Positions 43,463 through 55,270 of a DNA stretch of 64,000 nucleotides are shown here, one piece after another. The DNA is taken from positions 111,001 to 175,000 of the forward strand of contig JAAOOA010000265.1 of assembly GCA_012861695.1 (NCBI GenBank). The letters run 5' to 3'. This DNA comes from Trematomus loennbergii (lineage: Eukaryota; Chordata; Actinopteri; Perciformes; Nototheniidae). The position numbers were made by a program, and so were the translations under genes. Under the pieces are notes generated by a model. That model saw only the letters and a list, made by a program, of their open reading frames with translations. It did not search any database and was not told where the DNA came from. Position 1 is the first letter of the stretch. Each line of letters begins with the position of its first letter.

Positions 43463-44393
43463 TAAGACATTAAAACATTTCAAGTACAGTCTAAAGCTCA
43501 AGTGAGTGAGCAACAACATATACTCACAGCCAGTCAGGATATATTTAAACACTTAAAGTTATTAGATCTGGTTAGACATCAACAAAGGTTCCAGAAGAGA
43601 CTCACAGTGATGTGCAGTTTTAGCCACTAGGGGCAAAAAAACAACCTTAATTTTAAAATAAATAAACTATTCCTTTGCTTCTAGCACCCTAAATAAGGAA
43701 CATTTGTCATTACAAGTTATCAGGTTTTGTTATATCGTCATGTCTGGTTTATAGTGTTCATTTTCATATTTAAGTTATATTTTTCATATTTACTTAATAG
43801 TTCATTTTTATATTTATGTTATATTTATCATGTTTAGTTAATAGTCCATTTTATATGTATCTTATATTTTTCATATTTACTTAATAGTACATTTCTATAT
43901 TTATGTTTAGTCCATTGTTTTCTTGTTAAGTTAAAGTCTTGTCAATCATAAAAAAATAATAATGATAATGATAACAATACTGACACAAACGTGATTTATT
44001 TCACGTTTGTTTCTCCTGTCTAAGTTTAGCTTCTTGCTTTTAATTTCAAGTCACCAGAGATTTAGTCTGAGAATTCAACTAATAATAACAATCAATACAA
44101 AGACATTCAAATTCAAAATAACACTAGAATTCTTTCTCGTTTGTTCCTCCTGTTTTTGTCTAGTTACCTTTGTATTGAGTGACTTTAGCTCACCTGGCTC
44201 TGCCCTGATCAATACACTGACTTAAAGCTACTTCAGTACTTACTTTATTACCTTGTTTACATTCAACAATTATCATAATAAATATAAACAAATGAAAAAC
44301 AACACTATGTATTTGATTTCTTTCAAGTTTGTTTTAGTCAACTATTTGATTTTAAATGCAACAGCACCAGCCAAAGTAGATTTTTTTTTACAT
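43463..44393. other. AT-rich 3' flank, no gene seen
   Basis: Contains a loose tandem repeat at 43755-43915 (TTCATATTTAnTTAATAGTnCATTTT units). Nothing else recognised. Confidence 0.55.
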
Positions 44394-45262
44394 TTCTGCT
44401 GATGTCCAGGTGTACAGTATATCAGTATGTAGTGTCTCTACTTTAAAGAGTCCTCTCCTGCTGATGTTTAGGTGTATTTCAGTATGTAGTGTCTCTACTT
44501 TAAAGAGTCCTCTCCTGCTGATGTTCAGGTGTACTGTATATCAGTATGTAGTGTCTCTACTTTAAAGAGTCCTCTCCTGCTGATGTTCAGGTGTACTGTA
44601 TATCAGTATGTAGTGTCTCTACTTTAAAGAGTCCTCTCCTGCTGATGTTCAGGTGTATATCAGTATGTAGTGTCTCTACTTTAAAGAGTCCTCTCCAGCT
44701 GATGTTCAGGTGTATATCAGTATGTAGTGTCTCTACTTTAAAGAGTCCTCTCCTGCTGATGTTCAGGTGTATATCAGTATGTAGTGTCTCTACTTTAAAG
44801 AGTCCTCTCCAGCTGATGTTCAGGTGTATATCAGTATGTAGTGTCTCTACTTTAAAGAGTCCTCTCCTGCTGATGTTCAGGTGTATATCAGTATGTAGTG
44901 TCTCTACTTTAAAGAGTCCTCTCTGCTGATGTTCAGGTGTATATCAGTATGTAGTGTCTCTACTTTAAAGAGTCCTCTCCTGCTGATGTTCAGGTGTACT
45001 GTATCAGTATGTAGTGTCTCTACTTTAAAGAGTCCTCTCCTGCTGATGTTCAGGTGTATATCAGTATGTAGTGTCTCTACTTTAAAGAGTCCTCTCTGCT
45101 GATGTTCAGGTGTATATCAGTATGTAGTGTCTCTACTTTAAAGAGTCCTCTCCTGCTGATGTTCAGGTGTATATCAGTATGTAGTGTCTCTACTTTAAAG
45201 AGTCCTCTCCTGCTGATGTTCAGGTGTATATCAGTATGTAGTGTCTTTACTTTAAAGAGTCC
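44394..45262. repeat. 57-bp minisatellite, about 15 copies
   Basis: Unit TCCTGCTGATGTTCAGGTGT then ATATCAGTATGTAGTGTCTC and TACTTTAAAGAGTCCTC. 57 bp is divisible by three, so 19-residue periodic frames stay open on both strands. Minor length variants (ACTGTAT insert, lost C) break the phase. Confidence 0.94.
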
Positions 45263-45643
45263 AACAATTAGATGGAAAACAGCTGCAAAGAGACAGAAAA
45301 TTACAACAAAGAGACAATTAATCACCATAAAAAAACATTTTAGTAGAGAAATGTTTTCATTGAAGTTAATGTGTTGAAGGGAATCCTGTAAAAAAAAGTT
45401 TTATTCAAATGGCACTTTATCAAAATGCAATTGAGTGCAACTTCAACGTAAATGTATTTTTGGTTCCTATTAGATAAGATGTACTTTTTCATCCCAAATT
45501 GGGAAATGTTTGCGTTGCAGCAGCATAAAAAACAAGGCATTGCACATCATTAGAAATTAAAAGTAGAAATAAACATTTCAACATTTGAAACATAGAAATT
45601 AAAAAGTAGAAAATATGCATTTGACGTGAAGATGAAACATATA
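45263..45643. other. Intergenic, no gene seen
   Basis: Short AAACAGCTGCAAAGAGACAG / ACAACAAAGAGACAATTA direct repeats at about 45278-45320; otherwise nothing. Confidence 0.5.
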
Positions 45644-46001
45644 GTACAGCGGATAAGCACAACAATTGTGCATTTTATGAGAAAAGCATGACATTTCTAA
45701 CATAGTTAGAGCATACCATAAGGTTTATTTTCAGATGTGGAGGGAAGTCAGATTTGACCTGTGAGGACCGTGAGAGGTCAAATCCAAGATGGCCGCCAGT
45801 CTCAAGGGTCAAATGTTCAAACACGCTTAATTTTGGAACCAAACATTGTAGAAAAACATTTAAGGTGTCATATCCAACTAAATTAGGGATGCCCAATCAT
45901 TTGGTGATACTTTTGAGATCGCCAGAATTCAAGAAAATGCATTTAGGTGAAGATAAAGGTAGAAATTGACCAAAAATAAGCTGTCAATCAGTTGAAATTT
46001 G

Positions 46002-46020
46002 GTGTGTGTGTGTGTGTGTG

Positions 46021-46055
<35 letters not shown>
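46002..46055. repeat. TG microsatellite in left foldback arm
   Basis: (TG)n with one TTG interruption; the counterpart in the right arm is the CA tract at 48743-48920. Confidence 0.95.
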
Positions 46056-46056
<1 letters not shown>

Positions 46057-46421
46057 TCACCCAGCGCTAGCAGTAATACAGAGACTGGAGAAATATGGCT
46101 TTACTTGGCACAGTCTGCATGCTGAAGCAAACATTTGTTTTTGTCTTCAAAACATACTTACATGATTGTGACGAGCATAATATTTGCTCCCCGCCCAACT
46201 CTCTAAGTGCTTGAACTCCGTGACAGGAGGATGAAGTATGTATAAATGGATGGAACTATCAACAAAACAACAGCGTTTTATTCCCCAATGTCATATTTAA
46301 TAGAAAATAATGATGCACCACTTATTGGAGAAAGAAGAATGGGGAACAGAAAGGTTTAGAGAGGGACAACATGCTGAAACCTTGCAACTTCAGTGCCAGA
46401 GAAAAAAGGTACCGTGAGCAT

Positions 46422-47776
46422 GGGCGTAATTTCCACTGGGACAGGGGGGACATGTCCCCCCACTTTTCAAAATCCCGTTTGTGTCCCCCCCACTTTTCAA
46501 ATGTGTTTATTTTTTACGCAAGCGGTCCTCGTCACGGAGGAGCGTCTGTGTGTGTGTGGCACGAGCGCATTTTGTGAGAGAGAGATAGAAAGAGAGAGAG
46601 ACAGAGAGAGAGAGACATAGAGAGTTACGGGGGTTGTTGTTAGCATTTGGTGCTAGCTCGGAGCTAACGGAGATTAGTAGCTGTTTCAACAATAAGGAGA
46701 GGGAGAGCTCTTTCCTGTCAGACTTTGAGAGACTGAGAGAGAGAGAGAAATAGAGAGAGAGAGAGAGACAGAGACAGAGGGACAGAGAGAGACACTGAGA
46801 GAGTTACGTGGGTTGTTGTTAGCATCTGGTGCTAGCTCGGAGCTAACGGAGATTAGTAGCTGTTTCAACAATAAGGAGAGGGAGAGCTCTTTCCTGTCGG
46901 ACTTTGAGAGACAGAGAGAGAGAAATAGAGAGAGAGACAGAGGAACAGAGAGAGAGACTGAGAGAGTTACGTGGGTTGTTGTTAGCATCTGGTGCTAGCT
47001 CGGAGCTAACGGAGATTAGAAGCTGTTTCAACAGTAAGGAGAGGGAGAGCTCTCTCCTGTGGGACTGAGAGAGATCACGTCAACTCAGTGAGGTAAAGGA
47101 CTCTGAAGGATTAGGTTGTAAACTGTAGTCTAAGTTATCTCAGTGGCTCTCAAACGGTTTGGTCATCTATGTAAACAAATATTTCCATCTATGTAATATT
47201 AGTTGTATGTAAAATAAGTTAAGAAATCCTTCCAATGTGTACTATAGGTCAGTACAAAAATAAAAAACACAGTTTGAAAGGGGAGTGATTAGTCAAATAT
47301 GCATAAATAAAAGAAAGAATGCAGACTAGGTAAAATAAAGATATAGAGAGGAGTTTATCAATGATGTGTTATTGCTTGTGAGCATATTATAATGTTTTTT
47401 GATTATTGAAATATATACAGTTCTGTTCATTTGATTGTTGAGAGCTGTATCCATAAATCTCTTAATGTTGCCCTCAAAGTGCACCAGATTGATGCATTCA
47501 ACTTCAATTTAAAGAAACAAATCTTCCCGGGGGTGCATGCCCCCGGACCCCCCAACAGGAGGTAAGGTCATCTCAAATAAAACAGGTTCACATGGATAGG
47601 ATACTAGATAAGTGTGCACACTCATTATATACACTACACATTTTTCTTGGATTTGTTAACACTATAGTCCCTAATATATTTGTAGAAAGGCAGGAAATGG
47701 AATTAAATTGAGAAAATGTTTCATTGAGGAGGACCCCCTGTTTTGTGTCCCCCCCACTTCTCAAACCAAAGTTACA
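46422..47776. mobile_element. Non-autonomous DNA element nested in the foldback centre
   Basis: Left GGGCGTAATTTCCACTGGGA followed by ACATGTCCCCCCACTTTT. The right end TGTGTCCCCCCCACTTCTCA...GTTACACCC is the imperfect inverse. Flanks CCGTGAGCA and CTGTGAGTA may be a degraded 8-bp target duplication. GGGGGTGCATGCCCCCGGAC at about 47530 is a GC palindrome typical of such elements. The interior is a GAGA-rich tandem repeat; no ORF of note. Confidence 0.6.
46623..47065. repeat. Tandem repeat of about 170 bp, 3 copies, with GA-rich linkers
   Basis: GTTGTTGTTAGCATCTGGTG, CTAGCTCGGAGCTAACGGAG and AACAATAAGGAGAGGGAGAG recur at 46623, 46803 and 46967, joined by (GAGA)n stretches. Confidence 0.92.
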
Positions 47777-48089
47777 CCCTTGACTGTGAGTACACTTGTG
47801 GTTATTGTCCTCATGTTGCACATAGAAAATTCAATTAAGATGTTTACCGCATGTGGGCAAAAATCCATCAATCTTTCAATTTTCTAAAACTTGTTATATC
47901 CTTAGAGTCATTTAAAATGAGTTTTTTTCTCCATGCCATGGAGTCTAAATGCGTAAACCTTTGTATTTGTAATTGTACAGCCATGCTAGGACAAACAAAT
48001 CCCCTTTGCCAATGTTCTCTCTGCACTCTCTGTCACACACACAACATACATAACCCTTTCTTTGCATGACCTCTAAGTGTCCATGTGAG

Positions 48090-48225
48090 CCACTAAAGAA
48101 CAGAAAAAAAGCTGCGCTACCTTGGCTTTATAGGTGGACAGGCAGGAATCGAACCCCAACCCTCTATAAGTGGAAAGGGACAGCGGTGAACCTTATAGTT
48201 GAGTGCAGCCCTTTGTTAACAGCGA
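48090..48225 (-). ncRNA. tRNA-like segment (SINE head or tRNA relic)
   Basis: The minus strand contains the B-box-like GGTTCGATTCCTGCC (about 48143-48157), preceded by CTTATAGAGGGTTGGG and AACTATAAGGTTCACCGCTG. No clean A-box or full cloverleaf could be drawn, so a functional tRNA is unlikely. Confidence 0.3.
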
Positions 48226-48576
48226 GGGTTAAGAGAGCTGTTTGTGCTCTACATGGAACTGTTTTCCATCTCCCTCTTTGGTTTACATTATTATTATTAT
48301 TTTTCTATTAAATATGACATTGGGGAATAAAACGCTGTTTTGTTGATAGTTCCATCCATTTATACATACTTCATCCTCCTGTCACGGAGTTCAAGCACTT
48401 AGACTTAGAGAGTTGGGTGGGGAACAAATATTATGCTCGTCACAATCATGTTAGTATGTATTTGAAGACAAAAAAAATGTTTTCATCAGCATGCAGACTG
48501 TGCCAAGTAAAGCCATATTCCTCCAGTCTCTGTAGTAATGCTAGCGCTGGGTGACCATAAATCCACTGGAATATAC

Positions 48577-48597
48577 CACACACACACACACACACAC
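48577..48597. repeat. Short CA microsatellite
   Basis: (CA)n of about 20 bp at the start of the duplicated part of the right foldback arm. Confidence 0.9.
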
Positions 48598-48742
48598 ATT
48601 TTGCAAATTTCAACTGATTGACAGCTTATTTTTGGTCAATTTCTACATTTATCTTCACCTAAATGCATGTTCTTGAATTCTGGCGATCTCAAAAGTATCA
48701 TCAAATGATTGGGCATCCCTAATTTAGTTGGATATACCACAT

Positions 48743-48922
<180 letters not shown>

Positions 48923-49317
48923 CACATTTCAACTGATTGACAGCTTATTTTTGGTCAATTTCTACCTTTATCTTCAACTAAATTCATTTTCTTGAATTCT
49001 GGCGATCTCAAAAGTATCACCAAATGATTGGGCATCCCTAATTTAGTTGGATATGACACCTTACATGTTTTTCTACAATGTTTGGTTCCAAAATTAAGCG
49101 TGTTTGAACATTTGACCCGAGAGACTGGTGGCCATCTTGGATTTGACCTCTCACGGTCCTCACGGGTCAAATCTGACTTCCCTCCACATCTGAAAATAAA
49201 CCTTATGGTATGCTCTAACTATGTTAGAAATGTCATGCTTTTCTCATAAAATGCACAATTGTTATAATATGAGAGCTTATCCGCTGTACCATTAAGACCA
49301 TTTCCCCCCGAGCTTAC

Positions 49318-49436
49318 CTCCAGAGTAGTTAAGACGATTTTGGTTACAGAAGAAAAGTAGGCGTCCACAGGAACTGAGTCTGCTGGCGGAGAGCCAAGAT
49401 CCTGTCACGGCCCACGGAGCGAGTAATGGAGGGAAC
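49318..49436 (-). CDS. ext1: EXT1-type exostosin glycosyltransferase, exon (human exon 4 equivalent)
   Basis: Minus strand between acceptor TTCCTCCAG and donor [26 protein letters not shown] then QFLW, and after a one-base loss [15 protein letters not shown]. This matches the EXT1 segment that follows the LLLQ exon. EXT1 is a Golgi type II membrane enzyme which, with EXT2, polymerises heparan sulfate. The exon is 119 bp where 120 is expected: TGGAC stands for TGGGAC, so translation would shift and stop within a few codons. In an essential gene a GGG-to-GG consensus error is as likely as a true mutation. The next exons should lie further left but I do not find them in the window. Which fish ext1 paralog this is cannot be decided. 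Confidence 0.88.
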
Positions 49437-50457
49437 CTGGAGGAAGAGGGGAGGAAAAGCCAGAGGACAGAAAAGACAGTGAGATGGATTGAGTTAGATT
49501 TTAAACAATGTTGAGTGAGAGGAAAAAAAAAGGCAGAGGAAGCATAAGTAATTTTGTGGACGTGCAGAAAAGATTAGAGGAAATTCTTTTTTCCCTTTCA
49601 GCAGCACATCTTACTCAGCCTGTCAACAAGCTTATCCCCAGGACAGATTGCAAACAAACCACCTGCCGTCCATCTCCAAACTCTGCTCACACCTTCTGTT
49701 AGGAAGTATTAAGTGTCGACTAGAAAGAGCCATTTAAAAACAGGTTCAAATCAATAAATGCTTCGAGCAGGACAACGTTTTTTTGTGACATACACTGCCC
49801 TATTAGATAGACACCAACATGTTCCAAATGGGTTCTTTAAAACCTGTCTTTTAGTCGGATGGTATTGCCTACCGTTAATTGTATAAAAGTGTATATTTGT
49901 ACAATATGTGATCCAGGAATTGTTGACGTTTAGATAATCTTTTCAGTGGGTTTTGTTAAATTCACATTTATACTAACACCACATGTTGGGACATAATCTG
50001 GATATATTTCCTCAAGAATAAAAGTGTTACTCCTGTGCAGTCGTCTTGTTGTACTGTAGTAGCTAGTTTGGTGGTCATTGTGATAATAAATGAAGTTAAT
50101 TTCTTCCTAAACTCATATATGTGCAACACAGTATATATATTTGACTGATAATATAATATTCCAAGATAGCTGAGTACAATCTTTCCACAAACCCCTTGAA
50201 ACTTGCCGTACATCACATGGTAATACCAGAAAGGTCTTAATGATTGTGCATTTTTCTACTCCTTTAAGGTCTTTAAGGTCCTGGTACTATTTCCACCTTA
50301 CTGTCTTCTGTGTATCTGCGACACTGTACTTGTATGCACTTGTCTTGTAACTCCTATAACACTAAATAAAAAGACGATTGTGCATTTTTTAGTTTTCTTT
50401 GGATAAATATCAAATGATAAAATAAATTGTCCAGATGTGTTTTTGTGCCTCGAACAG
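49437..50457 (-). other. ext1 intron, proximal part
   Basis: Unique AT-rich sequence; AATAAA at about 50364 on the plus strand just before an exon-like stretch. Nothing else recognised. Confidence 0.55.
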
Positions 50458-50546
50458 CTTCAAAGGAAGTTCTGCGACAGCAACAAGCTCTGCATAGGAT
50501 CCTGAACGACCGGCTCCTGGTGGAAAACTGCAGGTCCCAGATCTGA
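50458..50546 (+). other. Exon-like coding stretch, opposite strand to ext1
   Basis: After TGCCTCGAACAG (acceptor-like) the plus strand reads SKEVLRQQQALHRILNDRLL then VENCRSQI and a TGA at 50544-50546: a helical, coiled-coil-like C-terminus of 29 residues. No upstream exon identified. It could be a nested gene's last exon, a retro-fragment or chance. Confidence 0.3.
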
Positions 50547-51252
50547 TTGTCATGGAGGACAGGAGCAGCTGTTGTGCCTCGCAGCAGAAACACCTCGGGG
50601 AGAGGCAGTGAGGGGAGGAAATCAGGAGAGGAGAGGGAGAGAGGATCCTGCTAAACATCCTGCCGAACACGGCGCTCTCGTAATGCTCAGTTTGGAGAAA
50701 AACAAAGTAGCTACTTGATGAGGTCAGACAGGACCTTAGCTGCTGCTTCACAATGAGGCTGAAGAGGGAATGATGAAAACGATGTTCCTGATCAGCTCTC
50801 AGGAGGAGGAGGAGGTGGATCTGGGGCTCAGGACCCTTCTGGTGATCTGGCCTCCATCCTGGAAGCTCTTAAGTTTTATTGCCAACAAAGTCAGTGGAAA
50901 AGTACGGAAGCCCTGAGAGGGTTGGGAGAGTTATGATTTCTGGTGATTCATTTTTTCTCAGTCTGATTTCAATAGTTTTCTCTTCTGTCTTTGGCACTAT
51001 GAGACAGGTGAAAGCGCACATTTGGCAAGGATATCTTTTTAGGTTTCTTAAAGCGGCGCTATTATGCAAATGTTCTCGCTACGCAAGGAAACTACAGCAG
51101 GAAAATGTCAGGCTGCTCTCAGACTTCACATACTTAGTATATAACCAACATAATCATTTTCTAAGTTATCCAAATAAGTGTGACACAGGGCAGACAGCAT
51201 AAAGAGAGACTGTGACAGGAGAAGGTTTTGGTGGAAAAACAAAGGACACCGC
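50547..51252. other. ext1 intron, no feature identified
   Basis: A 66-codon minus frame at 50869-51069 contains RYPCQMCAFTCLIVPKTEEK; I cannot tie it to a family. Confidence 0.45.
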
Positions 51253-52282
51253 TACTAATGGCGCTTTTCCACTGCAGGGCCTCGCTCGCTTAGTACGGTA
51301 GGCCTCGTTCATTTCAAACCTTTATTTAACCCATTGAGATCTCTTTTTCAAGGGAGACCTGCAGCATGTAGGTTCCACATGAAACATAAAACAATAAAGG
51401 ACATCAACATTATATTTACAGGATACATTTACATAGTTATAGACATTTACAAGTACCCATAGTATCAACGAGCATTTCATTTAGCCTAGCTTTAAAAACA
51501 TGCAGAGGAATGAGATTGCTCAGTTTCAATTCTTGCTGAAGATTGTTTCAAGCAAGTGGAGCTGCGTACATAAAAGCTGTCTTACCTAAGACAGTCCTTG
51601 TTAGGCCTTGGTAGGCCAGGCTCACTTTATGCTGCGTTTCCATTACAGTTTAGTAGCTGGGGTAGTTACTATAGTAACGCAGTGTAGGCGGAGCCGTGAC
51701 GTCATCTTCAATGAGAACACAAAAACAACATCAGCCGTTAGCTGTTAGCACTCAGAGCTCACAGCTCCTCATATATGTTCAGAAACTAGACAGAAGTTAA
51801 ACAAGTACAAACCACAGACTGCCTGTGTCATGGTGAATACAGTCGCTGCTTTATTTATGTCTGTATAGGCCGTTGTTGTGAGTGTGGACGGTCGGAGCAT
51901 ATGCGTTAGCTTAGCCATCTCCATTCAGAAAAAACGCATTTTAAAAGGTTTTTCGCCTGCCGTCTGTCTGCAGACTTGTCAAAGCATTAATTCATGGTTT
52001 TTACTAACCGGTATCAGTATGTTGTTACTTCGGCATCATTTTGAAACGTGTATTACAATTAAATCACGGTCAAATATGTTCATTTTGTTGTAGTTGCCAG
52101 CGATTCTCTCACTAGTTTAGCATACTCAGCCCGATTGTTGGCCCGGAAAGAACCTCGATTTTGGAGAGCCAGAAAACTGTGAAAAAGTACCCGCTACCCG
52201 AACTACACCTAGTGGAAACGCAACCAAAAACGGGCCGGCACGGCACGCTTAAACCGCGCTGTAGTGGAAATGCGCCATTAGT
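51253..52282. mobile_element. Non-autonomous DNA element with AATGGCGC termini
   Basis: Left CTAATGGCGCTTTTCCACTG and right (inverted) CTAATGGCGCATTTCCACTA, about 1.03 kb, flanked by ACTA/TAGT so that TA or TWA is the likely target. GAAACGCAACC-type subterminal motifs and GGTAGTTACTATAGTAACG palindromes lie inside. A LINE 3' fragment is nested at 51318-51608. Confidence 0.75.
51318..51608 (-). mobile_element. LINE 3'-end fragment (Jockey/L2-like)
   Basis: Minus strand reads GKTAFMYAAPLA, a stop (where Trp is usual), NNLQQELKLSNLIPLHVFKA and RLNEML, the C-terminus of the RT polyprotein, followed by a 3' UTR ending in GGGTTAAATAAAGG. Related to the LINEs at 1-1115 and 37077-39179. Confidence 0.8.
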
Positions 52283-52822
52283 GTTCTGTTTGAAACAGAA
52301 GTACATTTTCAGATTTATGTATATCACTTTAGTATGTTTTGTTGCATGAAGCATCTGATATTTGGTATCTGGCTCTGTTGTGATTGGTCAACTGATCAGT
52401 GTTTAATAGTGATTTTTACAATGTACTTACTTAAGGCAAGGAAGATTAAATCATTGTTGAGAGTTTTTTGAAGAAATGCCACTTGAAATGTAAATCAATA
52501 CATTTAATTAGCAATTTGTAAGCTATCCAGATCTGTTGGACAGTAGTGTGAGAAGCATTTACTAAATTAAATACCAGACAAATTCATAAAGTGATCCCAT
52601 GTCACATTGTTTTAAAAATAATTGAAGTATTTCTTCATTTCAAGACATTTGAAATTGAAGGTTCTAATTTAGATTAATTACCTTAATGCCTCCTTTTAAG
52701 GATAAGCGGGACCACTGTAATTTCCGAGTGAAGTGTGTAAACTCTGATAGAAAATAGGGTTAGAATAAAGCGTCCCAGTCTCTAACGGAGGATGCTCTGA
52801 TATGTTTCTCAGCAGGGGCATT
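52283..52822. other. ext1 intron, AT-rich, no feature
   Basis: Nothing recognised. Confidence 0.5.
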
Positions 52823-53096
<274 letters not shown>

Positions 53097-53249
53097 TGAG
53101 TGTGCAGTGCATGATATCTCCTCTCCACAGGGGGATCAGAAACTCTACATATTAAACAGCCAAGTATTGCACTCCTCGGTGATGTAATTGAAGTAATGAG
53201 ATTCAACTCTCTCAGCAGGTGTTGTGCTGCACAGTGAGTGTAGGTGTAA

Positions 53250-53278
53250 GTGTGTGTGTGTGTGTGTGTGTGTGTGTC
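53250..53278. repeat. Short TG microsatellite
   Basis: (GT)n of about 28 bp. Confidence 0.9.
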
Positions 53279-53892
53279 TAATTCAGAAAAATAAAGTAAG
53301 ACAAAGAGGGCAAGCATCCAGAATCCCTTTACCAACAGGAATCATGTTTGTTTCATTTAACACTGCACAAATGATGTCATCATGCCCCAAATGTGTGCAC
53401 CAAATATTGTAATGCTTATAATTGCTTTTGTTAGTTGAACTGAGCAATAAAGCCAACATGCTGAGCTTGAAGGTAAATAAAGTTCCTTAAAGGAGAGGTG
53501 TCATGCTTTTCCGGTTATTACCCGTCCCCTTGTGTTATGAAGGTTTTTATGCATGTAAACGGTGTGCAGAGTCAAAACCCTCAAAGTACACCCTGTAGCG
53601 AGTAAAACTCTAACACAGAAAATACCTCCCCAAAACGCCTCGTTGGAGATACGTCATTGTCCATTTGATTCTTCCGGGTACGGCATGATGTCAAGCCGTA
53701 CCCGGAACGAAATGGACCAATCCGTGGAGCCGTTACGTTACGTCCGCGGAGCCGTTACGTTAAGCCCCCGCTGATTGGTCCAAATTGACCAATCCACGGA
53801 CTTCCTCACACACACATCTGTGTGCAGGGAGCAGCTTAGCTGATTTCTCCTCCCTGGCTGCAGGCTGATAACAGACAGTTGGGATCGCCTCT

Positions 53893-54060
53893 CTGCAGAC
53901 CCATTCTCTCCGCAGACCCATTCTCTCCGCAGACCCATTCTCTCCGCAGACCCATTCTCCCGCAGACCCATTCTCTCCGCAGACCCATTCTCTCCGCAGA
54001 CCCATTCTCTCCGCAGACCCATTCTCTCCGCAGACCCATTCTCTCTGCAGACCCATTCTC
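53893..54060. repeat. 17-bp minisatellite, about 10 copies
   Basis: Unit CAGACCCATTCTCTCCG; one copy is a base or two short. Confidence 0.95.
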
Positions 54061-54335
54061 ACAGCGTTTATCAACCTTTTTCTTACTCAATATCAAGCCA
54101 CACTTATTGTTTTTACTTCGGATGTGAGTTTGTGTGTGCTCAGGATGAGTTTGGCTGTGTTTCGCTATGTATCCTAAACAAGGAAACAACACCTCCACGG
54201 AGCTCAGCGCAATTCACAACGTCCCGACCAATCAGAGTACACTGTGCTCACAGGGAGGGTGGGGGCTGGAGCTATTGGAGCTACAACGAGCCGTTAAAGG
54301 CAGAGAGTGAAATTCAGTGAATACACGTAGTTTAC

Positions 54336-54513
54336 AGAGATGCTGTTTGAGAAACCAATGTGAGTTTGGAGAGATGCTGTATGAGAAACCAATGTGAGTT
54401 TGGAGAGATACTGTATGAGAAACCAATGTGAGTTTGGAGAGATGCTGTATGAGAAACCAATGTGAGTTTGGAGAGATGCTGTATGAGAAACCAATGTGAG
54501 TTTGGAGAGATGC
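54336..54513. repeat. 34-bp minisatellite, 5 copies
   Basis: Unit AGAGATGCTGTATGAGAAAC plus CAATGTGAGTTTGG. A single copy of the unit is present in the related element at about 18160-18205, so expansion happened only here. Confidence 0.94.
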
Positions 54514-54555
54514 ACAATATTACATTTCTACTATTCTAGTAGACCTCAGTGTTGA

Positions 54556-55080
54556 TGAAGTCCGAAAGATTTAATTTTTTGGTCTCTACGGCTAGTGTTT
54601 ATCAAAGCTTATAAATAAGCACACGCATTACAAGGTAACCCCCGTTTTCATGTCTAATAAATCAACACATAGGCAAATTAATTCATGTGTGAAATACAAC
54701 ACATAAAAACATAAAGAATCATTTACGATTTTGGTGTAAAAAGTTAAATCTTTTTAATTGTTTTGTTGGTCCCCACATCAGTTACACATTTGGATTCTTA
54801 GACGCCAAGCATGTAAGAAACCAGGTATTTTATTATTGGCTCTAAACCTTTAATAGTTGCTCATACATCTGCAACATAAAGCAACTTAAAGTGAAAATGC
54901 TTGTTTGTTCAAACTCTGTAATAGTGAACCCTATTTTCAATCAGCCAGCTTTAGATGAGAGAAAAACTAAAACCTCAAGATTGGTCTAAAAGCCAAGTTT
55001 GTACTTTTCAATAGAAACCTGTCTGTTAGTGTGATTCACAGAGAAACACTATCATGGTGCTGATGGAGCGATGTTAGCGC
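54556..55080. other. ext1 intron, no feature
   Basis: AT-rich; nothing recognised. Confidence 0.5.
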
Positions 55081-55084
55081 GACA

Positions 55085-55180
<96 letters not shown>

Positions 55181-55184
55181 CACA

Positions 55185-55260
<76 letters not shown>

Positions 55261-55270
55261 CACCACACAC
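55081..55270. repeat. Long CA microsatellite
   Basis: About 190 bp of (CA)n with ACAACACACC interruptions. Confidence 0.97.

Larger units (their letters stand above)
53487..54555. mobile_element. TTAA-type DNA element, second copy of the 18076 family
   Basis: Left end TTAAAGGAGAGGTGTCATGC. Internal TTCCGGGTACGGCATGATG, CGGAACGAAATGGACCAATC, CTCACAGGGAGGGTGGGGGC and GAGAAACCAATGTGAGTTTG match 18076-19768 in inverted order. Compared with that copy it has two expanded minisatellites (53893-54060 and 54336-54513). Right boundary uncertain. Lies in the ext1 intron. Confidence 0.75.

Noticed and set aside
44394..45262. CRISPR-like array
   Set aside because: Units are contiguous with no unique spacers, and the genome is a vertebrate. 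It is a minisatellite.
48090..48225. Functional tRNA gene
   Set aside because: Only the B-box side is convincing; no full cloverleaf or A-box could be drawn, and it sits inside a transposon.
50354..50751. Two overlapping Ser/Leu-rich minus-strand frames
   Set aside because: Overlapping in different frames, no domain; the plus strand shows a better exon candidate.
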